A DNA stretch of 64,000 nucleotides from Candidatus Thalassolituus haligoni (GCF_041222825.1 NZ_CP139482.1:775001-839000), one strand, 5' to 3'. Positions 8,505 to 19,368 are shown, counted from the stretch's first letter. The notes: a model not told the origin generated them from the sequence alone. A program made the numbers and translations.

Positions 8505-9197
8505 ATGGATTTACAAGGGTATGGCCAACTGCTGTTAAGTGGCTTGTGGGTCACCATTCAGCTGGCGTTGGCCAGTGTCTTTTTCGGTTTGATCATTGGT
8601 CTGTGTGGTGCCACCGCACGCTTGTCTTCGTCGCCGGTGGCCCGTGCGATTGCCACCACCTATACCACGGTGGTGCGGGGTATTCCGGAACTGCTGTTGG
8701 TACTGACGCTGTATTTTGGCGGTTCACAGTTATTGATGTGGATCGCCAGCCTGTTTGGCTATGACGAATATATTGATGTTGGCCAGTTTGCCGCAGCGGT
8801 TGCGGCGCTGGCGATCGCTTTTGGTGCTTACTCCACTGAAGTGTTCCGCATGGCGATGATGGATTTGCCCAAAGGCCAGTGGGAATCGGCCCAGGCGATG
8901 GGCATGACGCCATTAAAAACCTTTGTTCGTATCATTATGCCGCAGGTCTGGCGGCTGGCGATTCCGGGGTTGGGCAACCTGTTTCAGGTGTTACTGAAAG
9001 ATACTGCGCTGGTGTCGGTGGTGGGTCTGAACGAACTGATGCGGCAGGCCTCAGTTGGGGCTGCCAATACCAAGCAACCGTTTGATTTTTATCTGGCAGC
9101 GGCGCTGTTGTACTTGTTACTGACGGTGGTGACGACCTTGCTGACTGGCTATCTCGAACGTCGTAGCAAACCGGAACTGAGAGGAAGCCGCGCATGA
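8505..9197 (+). CDS. Amino acid ABC transporter permease (HisQ/ArtQ-like)
   Basis: Inner-membrane permease of 230 residues with five hydrophobic segments and the HisMQ-type cytoplasmic EAA loop (around residues 120-140), which docks on the ATPase. The frame is open back to a TTG at 8436, but that stretch contains the intercistronic hairpin and an unlikely peptide. The ATG at 8505 gives the normal N-terminus. Its stop overlaps the start of the second permease gene by four bases (ATGA), so the two subunits are translationally coupled and should form the heterodimeric channel of the importer. Confidence 0.86.
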   Translation: MDLQGYGQLLLSGLWVTIQLALASVFFGLIIGLCGATARLSSSPVARAIATTYTTVVRGIPELLLVLTLYFGGSQLLMWIASLFGYDEYIDVGQFAAAVAALAIAFGAYSTEVFRMAMMDLPKGQWESAQAMGMTPLKTFVRIIMPQVWRLAIPGLGNLFQVLLKDTALVSVVGLNELMRQASVGAANTKQPFDFYLAAALLYLLLTVVTTLLTGYLERRSKPELRGSRA

Positions 9198-9895
9198 GCT
9201 GGGAGTGGGGGGTTATCTGGGAGTATTTCCCCAGGCTGTTACAAGGCGCCTGGCTGACTCTGGAGTTGGTGGCGGTTTCTGGTCTGCTGGGGTTGTTGCT
9301 GGCGGTGCCCTTGGCACTGATGCGAGCGTCGGCCAATCCGGCGATTAATGCCTTTCCGTACGCTTATATATTTTTCTTTCGTGGTACACCGCTGCTGGTG
9401 CAGATATTCCTGATTTATTACGGTGCGTCGCAATTTGATGCAGTGAAAGAGTCTTTGCTCTGGCCGATTCTGCGCGAACCCTACTGGTGTGCCATTATCG
9501 CCTTTTCAATGAACACAGCAGCTTATGCCGCCGAGTTGATACGGGCCGCGATTCAGGCGATTCCAAAAGGTGAAATAGAAGTCTCGCTGGCGCTGGGGAT
9601 GAGTAAACTGACCATGATTCGGCGGATTGTTTTGCCCCGTGCTGCTGGCATTGTACTGCCAGGTTACAGCAATGAAGTACTGCTGATGCTGAAGAGCAGC
9701 GCGCTGGCTTCCACCATCACCTTGTTGGATCTGACCGGTATGGCCCGTACCATTATTGCTCGAACCTATACCCCGTTAGAGATGTTTTTTGCAGCTGGTA
9801 TGGTGTACCTGGCAATGGCTGCGGTGCTGATTCTGATGTTTCGACTGCTGGAACGACGGTTGAACCGATACCAGTTTGCCAAACGGCCGATGTAA
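9194..9895 (+). CDS. Amino acid ABC transporter permease (HisM/ArtM-like)
   Basis: Second inner-membrane subunit, 233 residues, with five hydrophobic segments. The F-F-R-G-T-P-L-L-V-Q motif near residue 57 and the EAA-like loop A-I-P-K-G-E-I-E-V-S-L-A-L-G-M are both typical of HisM-type permeases. It ends the operon that begins at 6822. A short hairpin (9900-9924) follows the stop codon, and the next gene (queG) converges from the other strand. Confidence 0.86.
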   Translation: MSWEWGVIWEYFPRLLQGAWLTLELVAVSGLLGLLLAVPLALMRASANPAINAFPYAYIFFFRGTPLLVQIFLIYYGASQFDAVKESLLWPILREPYWCAIIAFSMNTAAYAAELIRAAIQAIPKGEIEVSLALGMSKLTMIRRIVLPRAAGIVLPGYSNEVLLMLKSSALASTITLLDLTGMARTIIARTYTPLEMFFAAGMVYLAMAAVLILMFRLLERRLNRYQFAKRPM

Positions 9896-9899
9896 CTTG

Positions 9900-9924
9900 A
9901 TACAACCGGTTTTGATGGTTGTAT
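9900..9924. repeat. Hairpin between convergent permease and queG genes
   Basis: ATACAACC and GGTTGTAT are perfect complements separated by nine bases, directly after the permease stop. No T-run follows, so termination is only possible, not clear. It may act for either strand. Confidence 0.35.
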
Positions 9925-9992
9925 AGCCGGTAGGTTGCTGGTGATGTTCAGGCGGGGAATGAGTGAGAATGGAAAGAATATCGGCCGACCGT

Positions 9993-11069
9993 TCAGCCCG
10001 ACTGCTGGGCTAATGCCCAATCAATATGTTGTTGTACCAGCGCACTGACCTGCGGGCGTTTGTGTTCCAGTGCGGCGACCACGTCCAGACTGGCGGGAGC
10101 ATTTCCCAACGCCACAGCAATATTACGTTGCCAGTTTTCATAGCCGGTTCGGCGAATCGGCATGCCTTCGGTTTTTTTCAGAAAAGTATGCTCGTCCCAC
10201 TGAAACAGCTCCAGCAGCGTTGCTTTGTCGAGCTGGTGGCGGGGGGTGAAATCGGTTTCTGTGGTCGGTTTGCTGAAGCGATTCCACGGACAGCCAATCT
10301 GGCAGTCATCGCAACCAAAAATGCGGTTGCCCATGCCTTTGCGCAGTTCAACCGGAATGGGGCCATCCAGTTCAATGGTGAGGTAGGAAATACAGCGTCG
10401 GGCGTCCAGTATATGGGGGCCAACAAAGGCCTGGGTAGGGCAGATCTCCAGACAGGCAGTACAACGACCGCAGTGGTCTTGTTGGTAAGGCGTATCCATG
10501 GGTAATGGCAGATTGGTGAGCAGCTCACCGAGAAAAAAATACGAACCGGCCTGGCGATTGATTAACATGGTATTTTTGCCAATCCAGCCGAGTCCGGCCT
10601 TGTTAGCCAGAGCGCGTTCCAGTATCGGGGCGCTATCCACAAACGCCCGAAATCCCAGCTGTTCGACTTCGGTCGCCAGTTTCTGGCCGAGTAGGGTTAA
10701 ACGTTTGCGGATTAACTTGTGGTAGTCCCTTCCCAGTGCATAGCGTGAGACATACGCCCTGTCCGGATTGCGAAGTTGGCTTATCAGGTCAATGTGTGGC
10801 GCCAGATAATCCATCCTGACGCTGATAACCCTGAGTGTGCCGGGCAGTAGTGCATCGGGTTTCCAGCGCATGTCACCGTGGTCTGCCATGTAGTGCATCG
10901 AGCCGTGATAGCCCTGTTTCAGCCATTCTTGCAGACGTTCTCCATGTTCATTCAGCTCGATATTGGTAACACCGACTTGCTGGAACCCAAGCTCGTTTCC
11001 CCAGTCTGTTAGCTGTTGGCGCAGTCTGGCCATGGCAGCGGGTGGAATTAATTGCAGTTCGTCGGACAT
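9993..11069 (-). CDS. queG: Epoxyqueuosine reductase
   Basis: Cobalamin-dependent iron-sulfur enzyme (358 residues) that performs the last step of queuosine formation in tRNA anticodons. The C-terminal half has two ferredoxin-type clusters, C-G-R-C-T-A-C-x3-C-P near residue 200 and a later G-C-D-D-C-Q-x2-C-P-W. The N-terminal domain has the D-x-A-P-x-L-E-R-A motif with the catalytic Asp. Length and motif order match QueG. In pseudomonads and relatives it normally neighbours nnr and tsaE, as here, but in this window it is divergent from nnr, sharing a 165-base upstream region. Confidence 0.92.
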   Translation of the reverse strand: MSDELQLIPPAAMARLRQQLTDWGNELGFQQVGVTNIELNEHGERLQEWLKQGYHGSMHYMADHGDMRWKPDALLPGTLRVISVRMDYLAPHIDLISQLRNPDRAYVSRYALGRDYHKLIRKRLTLLGQKLATEVEQLGFRAFVDSAPILERALANKAGLGWIGKNTMLINRQAGSYFFLGELLTNLPLPMDTPYQQDHCGRCTACLEICPTQAFVGPHILDARRCISYLTIELDGPIPVELRKGMGNRIFGCDDCQIGCPWNRFSKPTTETDFTPRHQLDKATLLELFQWDEHTFLKKTEGMPIRRTGYENWQRNIAVALGNAPASLDVVAALEHKRPQVSALVQQHIDWALAQQSG

Positions 11070-11234
11070 GGTTTCGCTTAGTAGGGAGAGACTGTTTATA
11101 ATTCAGTCATTTTATCACAGCCACAGATAGCACCTGGTGTTAATCTTGGAACACATACTCATGCTTGACAGTCGCCGAGCCAGCCCTGACCGTGGTCAGG
11201 AGCAACGGCGTTGTTCTATTTTCAGGAATCAGGG

Positions 11235-12761
11235 ATGAAACGACCAAACAGCATTGTGGATCACCTGCCCGGAGCGCTATACAGCGCCGAGCAAGTGCGT
11301 GAACTGGATCAGGCGGCCATTACTTTCGAGGGTATTCGTACCTTTGAACTGATGGCGCGTGCCGGAGAGGCTGCATTTGCCTGTCTGCTCGGACGTTGGG
11401 GTTACACCGAGTCCGTTTGTGTAATGGCAGGGGCCGGGAATAACGGTGGTGATGGTTACGTACTGGCCGCCTTGGCCGCTCTGCATGGCATGAGCGTCAG
11501 CCTGTATACACTGGGTAATCATGAGCAGGTTTCTGCTGCTACTGCGGAAGCGGCTCAACTGGCGCTGGATGCCGGCGTCATTCCCCAGGTGTTTGATGGC
11601 GAGCTGGATTTTGATGGCGAGCTGATTGTGGATGCACTGTTTGGCACTGGCCTGAATGCTACAGTTGCCGGTGTGTATGCCGACGCCATCTGGGCAATCA
11701 ATGCCCACCCGGCTGACGTATTGTCGCTGGATATTCCATCCGGCCTGGATGCCAATACCGGTTGCGTGCTGGGTGTTGCGGTGCGTGCTGATATGACGGT
11801 GACCTTTGTCGGTACCAAGCGAGGCTTGCTGGTCGCTGATGGCCCCGATCTGTGTGGTGAAATTGCCTTTGCAGCATTGTCGACCGAGGGTGCCGCCGCC
11901 GGTCGGCTCATACCCGATTGCGAGCGCATCAGCTGGCATCGGTTACAGCAGCTTGGCCAGTTATTACCCGTACGTACCGGTAACTCCCATAAAGGGCATT
12001 TTGGGCATGTGCTGGTGGTGGGTGGCGATCAGGGAATGGTGGGTGCCGTTACCATGGCCGCCGAAGCGGCCGGACGCACCGGTGCGGGTCTGGTCAGCTG
12101 TGCTACCCGACCAGAACACAGTGTCGCTGTACTGGCGCGCCGCCCGGAAGTGATGGTGCATGGAGTGTCTTCCGGGCTTGAACTGACCGGGCTGCTCGAC
12201 AGTGCCAGCGTACTGGCGGTTGGCCCTGGTATGGGACAAAGCAGCTGGTCCGAATTGATGTTACAGCAGGTGTTAAACAGCGAGAAGCCGCTGGTGCTGG
12301 ATGCCGATGGATTGAATCTGCTGGCAACGCCAGCCTGGTTCCACGAATTCTCTGAACGTAACGTCGTGTTGACGCCACATCCGGGAGAAGCTGCCCGACT
12401 GCTGGGGCTGGATACTATCGAGATCCAGCAGAATCGCTTCGTCGCGGCGAGAGCCCTGGCGGAGAAGTATCAAGCGGTTGTGGTATTGAAAGGGCGGGGA
12501 ACTCTTATTGCTCGTCCGGGGGGCCGTGTCGCGGTGTGTACTGATGGCAATTCCGGTATGGCTACGGGCGGAATGGGCGATGTTCTAACCGGCGTGATCG
12601 CCGCGCTGATGGCCCAGGGCAGTGATGCCTGGCACGCTGCGCGCTTGGGGGTTTGTTTGCATAGTGCAGCAGCCGATCTGGCGGCAGCAGAAGGTGGCAG
12701 TCGTGGCTTGCTGGCAACCGATGTGTTCCCTTATCTCCGGGCATTGAATAACGAGAGTTGA
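11235..12761 (+). CDS. nnr: Bifunctional NAD(P)H-hydrate epimerase / ADP-dependent NAD(P)H-hydrate dehydratase
   Basis: Repairs hydrated NADH and NADPH. Residues 15-220 form the YjeF_N epimerase domain with the A-G-x-G-N-N-G-G-D-G-Y loop near residue 65. Residues 235-505 form the ribokinase-like dehydratase domain, opening with H-K-G-x-F-G-H-V-L-V-V-G-G and holding the catalytic G-G-M-G-D-V-L-T-G near residue 445. A TTG at 11211 is in frame, but the ATG at 11235 follows a GGAATCAGGG site and gives the usual N-terminus. It leads the cluster with tsaE, amiB, mutL and miaA. Confidence 0.93.
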   Translation: MKRPNSIVDHLPGALYSAEQVRELDQAAITFEGIRTFELMARAGEAAFACLLGRWGYTESVCVMAGAGNNGGDGYVLAALAALHGMSVSLYTLGNHEQVSAATAEAAQLALDAGVIPQVFDGELDFDGELIVDALFGTGLNATVAGVYADAIWAINAHPADVLSLDIPSGLDANTGCVLGVAVRADMTVTFVGTKRGLLVADGPDLCGEIAFAALSTEGAAAGRLIPDCERISWHRLQQLGQLLPVRTGNSHKGHFGHVLVVGGDQGMVGAVTMAAEAAGRTGAGLVSCATRPEHSVAVLARRPEVMVHGVSSGLELTGLLDSASVLAVGPGMGQSSWSELMLQQVLNSEKPLVLDADGLNLLATPAWFHEFSERNVVLTPHPGEAARLLGLDTIEIQQNRFVAARALAEKYQAVVVLKGRGTLIARPGGRVAVCTDGNSGMATGGMGDVLTGVIAALMAQGSDAWHAARLGVCLHSAAADLAAAEGGSRGLLATDVFPYLRALNNES

Positions 12762-12936
12762 GACCCCTTACATCAGTGCTCTGCCTGGTTTTACTGCCAG
12801 TGATGAACCGGTTGCCTTTGATGGTCAGACCCCTGCATACCGCCGCGAGGTACATCCTCTTCCATTGGGAATCGGCTGTCGGGCTGATACACTTGCCCAC
12901 TTTCCGATACCAGAAACATCTTTCCTGAACGAGTTA

Positions 12937-13443
12937 ATGATCGCCGTGACCGATTGCCTCCCTCCTGCCAAAATGATCCTTACCCGCGAACTGCATGGTG
13001 AACCAGCGACGCTGCAGCTGGCTGCTCAGCTGGCACCGCTTGTTGTTAATGGCGGGCTGATTTTTCTGCAGGGTACGCTGGGGGCGGGTAAAACCGCGTT
13101 TTGTCGTGGTCTGATTCAGGCACTGGGGCATGCTGGGGCGGTTAAAAGTCCGACTTACACACTGGTCGAGGACTATCAGCTGGAGAGTTGCCAGGTGTGT
13201 CATTTTGATCTCTACCGCTTGGGCGATCCGGAAGAACTGGAGTTTATGGGTATTCGTGATTATCTATCGGATCAGGCGCTGTGCCTGATTGAATGGCCTG
13301 ACAAGGGACGGGGTGTTTTACCTGCTGCTGATCTGGAAATTCATTTCGATGATCTGGGTGAGTCCCGTCGTCTGCAGTTGCTGGCACTGTCCGACCGTGC
13401 GGTTGTGTGGCTGGCGGCGCTAGAGCAAGGGGATGTTGGATGA
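12937..13443 (+). CDS. tsaE: tRNA threonylcarbamoyladenosine biosynthesis ATPase TsaE
   Basis: Small P-loop ATPase (about 168 residues) needed with TsaB and TsaD for the t6A modification of tRNA. Visible motifs are the Walker A G-T-L-G-A-G-K-T near residue 47, the K-S-P-T-Y-T-L-V-E segment that contacts TsaD, H-F-D-L-Y-R-L and the late I-E-W-P-D-K. Upstream in-frame Met codons would add a non-homologous leader, so the ATG at 12937 is chosen, though its ribosome site is weak; the ATG at 12973 is an alternative. Its stop codon overlaps the start of the amidase gene. Confidence 0.9.
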   Translation: MIAVTDCLPPAKMILTRELHGEPATLQLAAQLAPLVVNGGLIFLQGTLGAGKTAFCRGLIQALGHAGAVKSPTYTLVEDYQLESCQVCHFDLYRLGDPEELEFMGIRDYLSDQALCLIEWPDKGRGVLPAADLEIHFDDLGESRRLQLLALSDRAVVWLAALEQGDVG

Positions 13444-14822
13444 CGTTGTCCCGTGCCGTAAAAGCAACTCCGGTTGGGGCGAAAAAGTCACTACTCTGGC
13501 ATGTCTGTTTGTGGCTGGCTTTTGGTGGCAGCGCTATCACGAATGCTGATGTCCGCGATATTCGAGTGTGGCAGTCACCGGAAAGTACTCGGCTGGTGTT
13601 TGATTTGACCGAGCCTTCCGAGCACAAGATTTTTCCGCTCAGCTCTCCCAGTCGTGTTGTGATTGATCTGACTGATGCTGAAATGCTGCTGGATACCGCT
13701 GCGATCGACCTGGAAGGGACGGCGGTTGCGAGTATTCGCACCGGTCACCCCAGTAAAAAAGTGTTGCGGATTGTACTCGACCTGAATGAAACGCTGAATC
13801 CGAGCAGTTTCCCGTTACCGCCGAATGAGGTCTATTCCAACCATCGTCTGGTGATTGATTTGAAGCGGCCGGAAACAACCCAGTCGCTGTCACCAGTGAA
13901 ACCGGTTAAAAAAGCGGAGACGCCGGCATCACGTCGCCGAGACATCATTATTGCTATCGACGCTGGCCATGGTGGAGAAGATCCCGGTGCTTCTGGTGCA
14001 CGCCGTACCAAGGAAAAACACGTGGTGCTGGCCATCGCCAAGGAATTGCAGGCGCTGTTGAAGCAGGAAGCGGGTTTTACGCCGTTTATGGTACGTACCG
14101 GTGATTACTATATTGGCCTGCGTGAACGGACTGAAAAAGCCCGTGCAGCCAATGCTGATTTCCTGGTTTCAATTCATGCGGATGCGTTTAAACAATCCAG
14201 TGCTAATGGCAGTTCGGTGTATGTGCTGTCTGATCGTGGTGCGACCAGTGAGACAGCCCGCTGGTTGGCGGACAAGGAAAACGACGCCGACCTGATTGGC
14301 GGGATCTCGCTGGAAGACAAGGACGATCATTTGAGAATGACGTTGCTGGATCTGTCGATGACGTATCAACGTAATTCCAGCAAGCGTATTGGAGCCGACA
14401 TCCTTGGACATATGGATAAAATATCTCATTTGCACAAGCGTCAGGTAGAAGAAGCAGCGTTTGTGGTATTGAAGGCACCGGACATGCCAGCCTTGTTGGT
14501 TGAAACCGGATTTATTTCCAATCCGGAAGAAGAACGCAAGCTGAATACTCGCAGTTATCAGCAGAAGATGGCAGCGGCCATCTTCAGTGGCATCAAGGAA
14601 TATTTCAGTGATCATCCGCCCAGTGGCACCTTGCTGGAGGCGGAGCGTCGCCGCAATCAGGACAGCGCTGACCATTGGCGCTCCTATGTCATTCGTAGTG
14701 GTGATACCCTGTCGGACATTGCCGTTCAGAATGGTGTAGCCTTGAATGAGTTGCGCCGCATCAACGGCCTGAGCGATGATCAGATTCGTATTGGTCAAAC
14801 CATCAAAATCCCCAGCTCCTGA
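13440..14822 (+). CDS. amiB: N-acetylmuramoyl-L-alanine amidase with AMIN and LysM domains
   Basis: Periplasmic hydrolase (460 residues) that splits septal peptidoglycan during cell separation. A charged start and hydrophobic core form a signal peptide ending near I-T-N-A (about residue 37). An AMIN targeting domain follows (about 40-140). The Amidase_3 zinc domain spans about 170-395, with zinc ligands in D-A-G-H-G-G and in S-I-H-A-D-A and a catalytic Glu in V-E-T-G-F-I-S-N. A single LysM module ends the protein (about 413-458). The start overlaps the tsaE stop by four bases, after an AAGGGGA site. AmiB of pseudomonads has the same layout. Confidence 0.92.
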   Translation: MTLSRAVKATPVGAKKSLLWHVCLWLAFGGSAITNADVRDIRVWQSPESTRLVFDLTEPSEHKIFPLSSPSRVVIDLTDAEMLLDTAAIDLEGTAVASIRTGHPSKKVLRIVLDLNETLNPSSFPLPPNEVYSNHRLVIDLKRPETTQSLSPVKPVKKAETPASRRRDIIIAIDAGHGGEDPGASGARRTKEKHVVLAIAKELQALLKQEAGFTPFMVRTGDYYIGLRERTEKARAANADFLVSIHADAFKQSSANGSSVYVLSDRGATSETARWLADKENDADLIGGISLEDKDDHLRMTLLDLSMTYQRNSSKRIGADILGHMDKISHLHKRQVEEAAFVVLKAPDMPALLVETGFISNPEEERKLNTRSYQQKMAAAIFSGIKEYFSDHPPSGTLLEAERRRNQDSADHWRSYVIRSGDTLSDIAVQNGVALNELRRINGLSDDQIRIGQTIKIPSS

Positions 14823-14829
14823 AGAACTC

Positions 14830-16749
14830 ATGCCCAATATTCATCTGCTTTCTCCTCGCCTGGCCAACCAGATTGCTGCCGGGGAGGTGGTGGAACGTCC
14901 TGCCAATATCGTCAAGGAACTGGTTGAAAACGCGCTGGACGCGGGTGCAACCCGCATTGACGTGGACGCCGAGCAAGGCGGAATCAAGTTGTTACGGGTG
15001 CGTGATAATGGCTGCGGTATTGAAAAAGACGATTTGTCTCTGGCACTGAGCCGCCATGCCACCAGTAAGATCAATACTCTTGATGATCTGGAAGCCGTGA
15101 TCACCATGGGGTTTCGGGGCGAGGCGCTGGCGTCTATCAGCTCGGTTTCCCGACTGACCCTGACGTCGCGTCATCATGAGGCCACGGATGCCTGGCAGGT
15201 GACCGCCGAAGGCCGTGATATGGTGACCAGTGTCGCCCCGGCGGCGCACCCGGAAGGGACAACGCTGGAAGTGCGTGACCTGTTTTTTAATACTCCGGCC
15301 CGGCGCAAATTTCTGCGTACCGAAAAAACCGAATTCTCCCACCTTGAAGAACATCTGAAGAAACTGGCGCTGAGTCGTTATGACGTGGCGTTTTGTTTGC
15401 GTCATAACAATCGCGTCATCCATCAGCTACGTGTTGCCAGCCGGGGTATCGAACAGGAACGCAGGGTAGCGGCGATCCTGTCACCGCAGTTTATCGATAA
15501 CGCCCTGCATGTGGATACCGAGGCGGCGGGTTTGTCGCTGTCTGGCTGGGTGGCGTTGCCGACCTTTTCGCGCTCGCAGGCGGATATGCAGTATTTTTAC
15601 GTCAATGGGCGTGCTGTGCGTGACCGGTTGGTCGTCCATGCGATCAAACAAGCCTACCGTGATGTGCTGTTTCATGGTCGCCATCCGGCCTTTGTGCTCT
15701 ATCTGACGCTGGATCCAAAACTGGTGGATGTGAATGTGCATCCGACCAAGCACGAAGTGCGTTTTCGTGATGGTCGGCTGGTGCATGATTTTCTGTTTCG
15801 AACCTTGCACCGGGTACTGGCGGATGTGCGTCCGTCCGATCAATTGCCGCCGACCAATGCCGATGCGCTGGGAGCAGGGATGGCGGATGGCAAGCCAACG
15901 GTTGCGAGTGACGGTGTCTTGCATCCGGCCGGACAGTCGCTGCCGGTGACGGGTCAGGCAACGGGAGAATTTACCGGTCAGGAGCGTTTACCCTGGCAGG
16001 CCCAGGCCAGCAGCAGAGCTGCGATTGGCAGTCAGGCGCAGCCATTTGGCCAGCGCCCCTCTGGTAATCAGGTTGCCGACCAACTCAGCGCTTACCATGC
16101 CATGAGCCAACCACTACCGTTGTCTGGACAGCCCGCCGTAATGCCAGCAACCGATGACGGTGATATGCCACCGCTCGGTCTGGCTATTGCTCAATTGCAC
16201 GGTATTTATATTTTGGCGCAGAACACCGTCGGGCTGGTGCTGGTTGATATGCATGCGGCCCACGAACGGATTACCTATGAGCGTTTGAAGCTGGCCGTCG
16301 ATCAACAACAGGTCGTCAGCCAGCCCTTGCTGGTGCCGGAGACCCTGGCCGTCAGTGAACGCGAAGCGGATATGGCCGAGCAGCATGCCGAAGAGTTCCG
16401 CCAACTCGGGGTTGAGCTGGCCCGCGTTGGGCCGGAGTCATTATTGATTCGACAAATTCCGGTACTGTTGCAGCAGGCCGTGGTGCCGCAGCTGGTGACC
16501 GATATGTTGGGCGATCTGCTGGAGCATGGCACTTCCGACCGGATTCAGGCACATCGCAACGAAATTCTGTCGACCATGGCCTGTCATGGTTCGGTGCGGG
16601 CCAATCGTAAACTGACGATTGCCGAAATGAACGCTCTGTTGCGTGATATGGAGGCGACGGAGCGCAGTGGTCAATGTAATCATGGCCGCCCGACCTGGAC
16701 CCAACTCAGTATGACTGAACTCGACAAACTGTTTCTGAGGGGGCGCTAG
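14830..16749 (+). CDS. mutL: DNA mismatch repair protein MutL, endonuclease type
   Basis: Mismatch repair ATPase and matchmaker of 639 residues. The N-terminal GHKL ATPase has the E-N-A-L-D-A-G-A motif, [16 protein letters not shown] and the N-T-P-A-R-R-K-F segment. A linker rich in Gln and Pro follows (about 350-450). The C-terminal domain carries D-M-H-A-x2-E-x4-E, A-C-H-G-S and Q-C-N-H-G-R-P, the metal-binding set of MutL proteins that nick DNA. E. coli MutL lacks it, which suggests a MutH-independent repair system here. Start at 14830 gives the usual family N-terminus, 7 bases after the amidase stop. Confidence 0.94.
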   Translation: MPNIHLLSPRLANQIAAGEVVERPANIVKELVENALDAGATRIDVDAEQGGIKLLRVRDNGCGIEKDDLSLALSRHATSKINTLDDLEAVITMGFRGEALASISSVSRLTLTSRHHEATDAWQVTAEGRDMVTSVAPAAHPEGTTLEVRDLFFNTPARRKFLRTEKTEFSHLEEHLKKLALSRYDVAFCLRHNNRVIHQLRVASRGIEQERRVAAILSPQFIDNALHVDTEAAGLSLSGWVALPTFSRSQADMQYFYVNGRAVRDRLVVHAIKQAYRDVLFHGRHPAFVLYLTLDPKLVDVNVHPTKHEVRFRDGRLVHDFLFRTLHRVLADVRPSDQLPPTNADALGAGMADGKPTVASDGVLHPAGQSLPVTGQATGEFTGQERLPWQAQASSRAAIGSQAQPFGQRPSGNQVADQLSAYHAMSQPLPLSGQPAVMPATDDGDMPPLGLAIAQLHGIYILAQNTVGLVLVDMHAAHERITYERLKLAVDQQQVVSQPLLVPETLAVSEREADMAEQHAEEFRQLGVELARVGPESLLIRQIPVLLQQAVVPQLVTDMLGDLLEHGTSDRIQAHRNEILSTMACHGSVRANRKLTIAEMNALLRDMEATERSGQCNHGRPTWTQLSMTELDKLFLRGR

Positions 16750-17705
16750 TGAGCCAATCCCGTTTGCCGCCGGCTATTTTTTTGATGGGGCCAACTGCGT
16801 CTGGCAAGACGGCGCTGGCGCTGGCGCTGGCGAATCGCTATCCGTGTGACATTATCAGTGTCGACTCGGCGCTGGTGTATCGCGATATGGATATTGGTAC
16901 GGCCAAGCCCGACGCTGCCATGCTGGCCCAGGCGCCTCATCGGCTGATTAATTTGTGTGATCCGGCAGAACCCTATTCCGCTGCTACCTTTCGCGAGGAT
17001 GCCTTGCGTGAGATGGCGGAGATCAGCGCCCGAGGCCGTATTCCACTGCTGGTGGGTGGCACCATGATGTATTTCAAATTCCTGCGTGATGGTGCTGCGG
17101 ACTTGCCCCAGGCCGATGAGTCGGTGCGCAGCCAGTTGCTGGCCGAAGCCGAAACCCAAGGCTGGCCGTGGATGCATGAGCGTCTGGCAGAAGTGGATCC
17201 GGCTGCGGCCGCGCGTTTGCAACCGATGGATCAGCAACGGATCCAGCGGGCGCTGGAAGTGTATCGGGTATCCGGCAAAACCCTGACCCAGTACTGGGCT
17301 GAACAGCAGACGGAACCGCTGCCGTATCAGCTGGTCAACCTTGCGGTTTGCCCGACAGACCGGGCGCTATTGCACCAGCGTATCGCCTGGCGTTTTGAGC
17401 AGATGCTGCAGCAAGGTTTTGTTGATGAAGTACGGCGCTTGTACCAGCGCGGCGATTTACACACCGGCCTGCCCTCCATCAGGGCAGTCGGCTATCGCCA
17501 GGTATGGGAATACCTTGATGGACTGTATGATTACGACAGTATGAGAGAACGTGGCATTATTGCCACGCGTCAGCTGGCCAAACGGCAGATCACCTGGTTG
17601 CGCAGCTGGCCTGATTTACACTGGCTTGAGACAGATTCACCGGATCTGTTGACAAGTGCCTTGAAAATACTTGAGGCGAACGCCATATTTAGCGAGTTGC
17701 CCTGA
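16749..17705 (+). CDS. miaA: tRNA dimethylallyltransferase
   Basis: Adds a dimethylallyl group to A37 of tRNAs reading UNN codons. The 318-residue protein has the P-loop [10 protein letters not shown] at its N-terminus, the [16 protein letters not shown] motif that follows it, and the V-G-G-T-M-M-Y substrate segment near residue 100. It starts with GTG, overlapping the mutL stop by one base. The order mutL-miaA-hfq-hflX is conserved across gammaproteobacteria. Confidence 0.94.
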   Translation: MSQSRLPPAIFLMGPTASGKTALALALANRYPCDIISVDSALVYRDMDIGTAKPDAAMLAQAPHRLINLCDPAEPYSAATFREDALREMAEISARGRIPLLVGGTMMYFKFLRDGAADLPQADESVRSQLLAEAETQGWPWMHERLAEVDPAAAARLQPMDQQRIQRALEVYRVSGKTLTQYWAEQQTEPLPYQLVNLAVCPTDRALLHQRIAWRFEQMLQQGFVDEVRRLYQRGDLHTGLPSIRAVGYRQVWEYLDGLYDYDSMRERGIIATRQLAKRQITWLRSWPDLHWLETDSPDLLTSALKILEANAIFSELP

Positions 17706-17783
17706 AAAAGCAGCGGACTGGGTTTATTCTATTTTTTTTGCCGCCGTATATTGGGGGCACCACTCTTTGAGGAGACTACAACA

Positions 17784-18035
17784 ATGTCAAAAGGGCACTC
17801 GCTACAAGACCCTTACCTAAATCAGCTCAGGAAAGAGCGTATTCCGGTATCCATCTTTCTGGTTAATGGAATCAAGCTGCAAGGGCAGATCGAATCGTTT
17901 GATCAATTTGTAATTTTGCTGAAAAACACCGTCAGCCAAATGGTTTACAAACACGCCATCTCAACCGTTGTGCCATCCCGTAATGTGCGGATGCAGCCAA
18001 TGGAAACCGGTGACGAATCCGGTGACGATAACTGA
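17784..18035 (+). CDS. hfq: RNA chaperone Hfq
   Basis: Hexameric Sm-like protein (83 residues) that pairs small RNAs with messages. The Sm1 motif (residues 8-48, with Q-D-P-Y-L-N and the [14 protein letters not shown] turn) and the Sm2 Y-K-H-A-I-S-T-V segment are intact. The C-terminal tail is short and acidic (G-D-E-S-G-D-D-N). The ATG at 17784 follows a strong GAGGAGA site; an upstream in-frame start is ignored. Confidence 0.96.
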   Translation: MSKGHSLQDPYLNQLRKERIPVSIFLVNGIKLQGQIESFDQFVILLKNTVSQMVYKHAISTVVPSRNVRMQPMETGDESGDDN

Positions 18036-18057
18036 CAGGATTGGGAGTAGCGTCTAA

Positions 18058-19368
18058 TTGTTTTTTGAGCGCCCACAGAACGGCGGCGAGACAGCCGTTC
18101 TGGTGCATATCGATTTCCCGGAAGGCGTCAATCGTGAAGACGTTGCTGAATTTCGGGAACTCGTGATCTCCGCCGGAGCTGATCCGGTCGAACTGGTTAC
18201 CAGCAAACGTGATGTGCCAGATGCCAAATTCTTTATTGGCAGCGGCAAGGTTGAGGAAATTCACGACCTCGTGCATTTGCACGACTGCGAACTGGTGATC
18301 TTCAATCACTCTCTTTCCCCCAGTCAGGAGCGCAATCTTGAGCGCGCCCTGAAGTGCCGTGTGCTTGATCGCACCGGTCTTATTCTGGATATTTTTGCCC
18401 AGCGAGCCCGTACCCACGAGGGTAAGCTGCAGGTTGAACTGGCACAACTGCAATACCAGTCAACCCGGCTGATTCGCGGCTGGACTCACCTTGAGCGGCA
18501 AAAAGGGGGAATAGGCATGCGCGGGCCGGGTGAAACCCAGCTCGAAACTGACCGGCGGCTGCTGCGTGAGCGGGTGAAAAACATCCATGCCCGGTTGGCC
18601 AAGGTACGTGCCCAACGGCAACAGGGCAGGCGAGCACGACAGCGTTCATCGATCCCGACGGTGGCTATTGTGGGTTACACCAACGCGGGCAAGTCGACCT
18701 TGTTTAACGCTCTGACCAGCGCCGAAGTGTATGCTGCCAACCAGCTGTTTGCGACACTGGATCCGACCTTGCGTCGCTTGCCGGTGGATGACATCGGCGA
18801 AGTGGTATTGGCCGATACGGTGGGTTTTATCCGTCATTTGCCTCATAAGCTGGTAGACGCTTTTCAGGCGACCTTGCAAGAGGCAGCAGAGGCTGATTTG
18901 CTGCTGCATGTTGTCGACTGTGCGGCAGCCGAGCGGGATGGCAATATCGCCGAGGTTGAGTCCGTATTGGCAGAAATTGACGCCAGCGATGTGCCGCAAT
19001 TGCGTGTCTACAACAAGATTGATTTGTTGGAGCGGGGAGAGGCACGTATTGATCGCGACGAACATGGGCAGCCAGAAGCCATCTGGCTTTCGGCGGTTGA
19101 TCGTAACGGTTTCGAGCTGTTAACCCGGGCGATTGGTGAATTGCTGGGTAAAGAGCTACTGGACGAAGATATTCTGCTAACACCGGCGGATGCCAAACTG
19201 CGTGCCATACTGTACGGGCTGGGTGCTATCCAGCGCGAACAGCATGAAGATAATGGCGATATGCTGTTGTCGGTGCGCTTGCAGGTCGAGGACTTTAAAC
19301 GTGCATTGGCACGGGCGGAAATCGCCGAATCCCGGTTTTTGCCAGAAGTTCGTGAAGCCTGGCAGTAA
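18058..19368 (+). CDS. hflX: Ribosome-associated GTPase HflX
   Basis: GTPase of 436 residues that splits or rescues stalled ribosomes. It has the N-terminal HflX domain with the glycine-rich R-G-P-G-E-T-Q-L-E linker (near residue 160), then the G domain with G1 G-Y-T-N-A-G-K-S-T (near 204), G3 D-T-V-G-F-I-R and G4 N-K-I-D. It seems to begin at a TTG (18058), since no suitable ATG exists and the predicted N-terminus M-F-F-E-R matches the family; GGGAG lies upstream. It sits 22 bases after hfq. Confidence 0.92.
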   Translation: MFFERPQNGGETAVLVHIDFPEGVNREDVAEFRELVISAGADPVELVTSKRDVPDAKFFIGSGKVEEIHDLVHLHDCELVIFNHSLSPSQERNLERALKCRVLDRTGLILDIFAQRARTHEGKLQVELAQLQYQSTRLIRGWTHLERQKGGIGMRGPGETQLETDRRLLRERVKNIHARLAKVRAQRQQGRRARQRSSIPTVAIVGYTNAGKSTLFNALTSAEVYAANQLFATLDPTLRRLPVDDIGEVVLADTVGFIRHLPHKLVDAFQATLQEAAEADLLLHVVDCAAAERDGNIAEVESVLAEIDASDVPQLRVYNKIDLLERGEARIDRDEHGQPEAIWLSAVDRNGFELLTRAIGELLGKELLDEDILLTPADAKLRAILYGLGAIQREQHEDNGDMLLSVRLQVEDFKRALARAEIAESRFLPEVREAWQ